From an uncultured Clostridia bacterium (GTDB taxonomy: Bacteria > Bacillota > Clostridia > Christensenellales > Aristaeellaceae): a stretch of DNA of 6,941 nt. The position numbers were made by a program, and so were the translations under genes. Within the stretch, counting starts at the first letter, position 1. Every line of letters begins with the position of its first letter. This document shows, in pieces, positions 6,579 through 6,941 of this stretch. The notes under the pieces were generated by a model, which made no database searches, had not been told where the DNA came from, and worked only from the letters and a program-made list of their open reading frames with translations. The stretch lies in the NCBI GenBank assembly GCA_946615495.1, contig CAMOHY010000116.1:1-6941 (forward strand), in the 5' to 3' direction.

Positions 6579-6618
6579 GGAAGTCTTATCGGTGGGAGAC
6601 TTCTCCATGGGAAGTCTT
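6579..6618 (-). promoter_or_regulatory. Three alternating copies of a 7-mer, mutually exclusive hairpins in the leader
   Basis: On the plus strand GAAGTCT occurs at 6580-6586 and 6611-6617, and its reverse complement AGACTTC at 6597-6603. The two outer copies extend to GGAAGTCTT (6579-6587, 6610-6618). In a minus-strand transcript the middle copy can pair with the first (7-nt loop) or the last (10-nt loop), but not both. The set lies between the hairpin at 6621-6654 and the propeller gene's ribosome binding site. It may be a switching RNA element or a multi-site DNA operator. Confidence 0.45.
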
Positions 6619-6620
6619 GG

Positions 6621-6654
6621 AAAAAAGCGGGCAAATTATGCGCGCCGCTTTTTT
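6621..6654. terminator. Strong intrinsic terminator, bidirectional in form
   Basis: AAAAAAGCGG (6621-6630) and CCGCTTTTTT (6645-6654) form a perfect 10-bp stem around a 14-nt loop, with six T residues at the 3' end on either strand. On the minus strand it lies 39 nt past the TAG stop of the helicase gene (6693-6695), so it can end that transcript. It also lies downstream of the promoter at 6687-6715, so transcripts from that promoter must pass it to reach the propeller and hemW genes. Confidence 0.72.
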
Positions 6655-6686
6655 GAGCGCGCCAAAGAAATGCGTTTTGCTTTCTT

Positions 6687-6715
6687 ATTATACTATGCTT
6701 TGCCGTCCCCGTCAA
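6687..6715 (-). promoter_or_regulatory. Sigma-A promoter for the propeller-hemW operon, overlapping the helicase end
   Basis: On the minus strand, TTGACG (6715-6710) is followed after exactly 17 bp by TATAAT (6692-6687). That is five of six at -35 and six of six at -10. The -35 box lies within the last codons of the helicase gene and the -10 directly follows its TAG. Transcription would begin near 6680, giving a leader of about 147 nt before the ATG at 6533. The match is far better than expected by chance in this GC-rich sequence, but no start site has been shown. Confidence 0.6.
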
Positions 6716-6941
6716 ATAGCGAAAGGATATCTTTTTCGCTCAGGCGGGTGGGCAATTCTTCGCCGGGGGTGATGAGCTTGTCAAACAGGCGGCGCTTGCG
6801 GTCGCTCATGCGCACCACCTGCTCTTCAATGGAATGGTGCACCACCAGCCGCAGCACCTCCACCTTTTTCGTCTGCCCGATGCGGTGGGCGCGGCCGGTG
6901 GCCTGCTCCTCCGCGGTGGGGTTCCACCAGGGGTCGTAATG
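6693..6941 (-). CDS. SNF2-family helicase, C-terminal 82 residues (5' part outside window)
   Basis: The frame is open from base 6941 to a TAG at 6695-6693; codon boundaries start at 6941. It encodes HYDPWWNP followed by EEQATGRAHRIGQ, the hallmark of the C-terminal helicase lobe of SNF2/Swi2 ATPases: a motif V region, then motif VI of the form Q-x-x-G-R-x-x-R. The rest (KVEVLRLV, HSIEEQV, DRKRRLFDKLI) matches the post-motif-VI helices, where a 'TIEE' block is typical. These proteins hydrolyse ATP to move along duplex DNA, and in bacteria are often linked to transcription (RapA-like) or genome defence. Which class this belongs to cannot be told without the N-terminal part. Only the end is present; the ATPase lobe and any zinc-finger (SWIM) domain would lie beyond the window. 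Confidence 0.9.
   Translation of the reverse strand, partial: HYDPWWNPTAEEQATGRAHRIGQTKKVEVLRLVVHHSIEEQVVRMSDRKRRLFDKLITPGEELPTRLSEKDILSLFDGDGKA

Noticed and set aside
5892..6656. Plus-strand open frame (254 codons) opposite the propeller protein and through the leader
   Set aside because: It runs through the terminator hairpin and has antisense-type composition; the minus strand has a membrane helix and ribosome binding site.
6665..6686. Hairpin AAGAAA/TTTCTT as part of the attenuator
   Set aside because: One arm (6681-6686) lies upstream of the predicted start near 6680, so transcripts from that promoter could not form it; it matters only for read-through RNA from the helicase gene.
1..6941. 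CRISPR array, tRNA/rRNA, insertion sequence or attachment site
   Set aside because: No regularly spaced DNA repeats, no cloverleaf-like or rRNA segments, no transposase or integrase motifs, and no terminal repeats were found on either strand.

Overview
The window reads as chromosomal DNA from a GC-rich Gram-positive bacterium, most likely a gut-type member of the Clostridia (Bacillota). The clues are strong GGAGG-type ribosome binding sites, Sec signal peptides on SH3b and Ig-like repeat proteins, a clostridial-style membrane-anchored propeller protein (DUF5711-like), and a Bacillota-type HemW. This placement is inference; no rRNA or other marker is present. Every supported gene is on the minus strand, so the natural reading order runs from base 6941 down to base 1. 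The many long plus-strand frames are antisense shadows caused by GC-rich third codon positions.

Reading in the direction of transcription: (1) 6941-6693 is the C-terminal 82 residues of an SNF2-family helicase, cut by the window edge. (2) 6692-6534 is a structured intergenic region. A near-perfect sigma-A promoter (TTGACG, 17-bp spacer, TATAAT) overlaps the helicase tail. A strong hairpin terminator lies about 30 nt downstream of the predicted start site, followed by three copies of a 7-mer in alternating orientation. (3) 6533-5421 encodes a 370-aa protein with one N-terminal membrane anchor and a propeller-like extracytoplasmic domain. (4) 5424-4312 is hemW (radical SAM heme chaperone), whose start overlaps the previous stop by 4 nt, so the two are very probably translationally coupled. 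(5) 4230-3025 encodes a secreted protein of five SH3b modules with no catalytic domain. (6) 3024-2753 is a non-coding spacer with a clear bidirectional terminator and a second long inverted repeat. (7) 2752-146 encodes an 868-aa secreted protein built from four ~190-aa tandem repeats, each made of two beta-sandwich-like halves. (8) 145-1 holds three inverted repeats and possibly the start of a further minus-strand gene.

Functionally, the membrane propeller gene and hemW form one operon. The SH3b protein and the four-repeat protein look like extracellular or cell-wall-associated factors: SH3b modules usually bind peptidoglycan or wall polymers, and the four-repeat protein has no recognised enzymatic part. 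No mobile element, CRISPR array or RNA gene was seen. The best candidates for something undescribed are the possible attenuator leader in front of the propeller-hemW operon and the four-repeat secreted protein.
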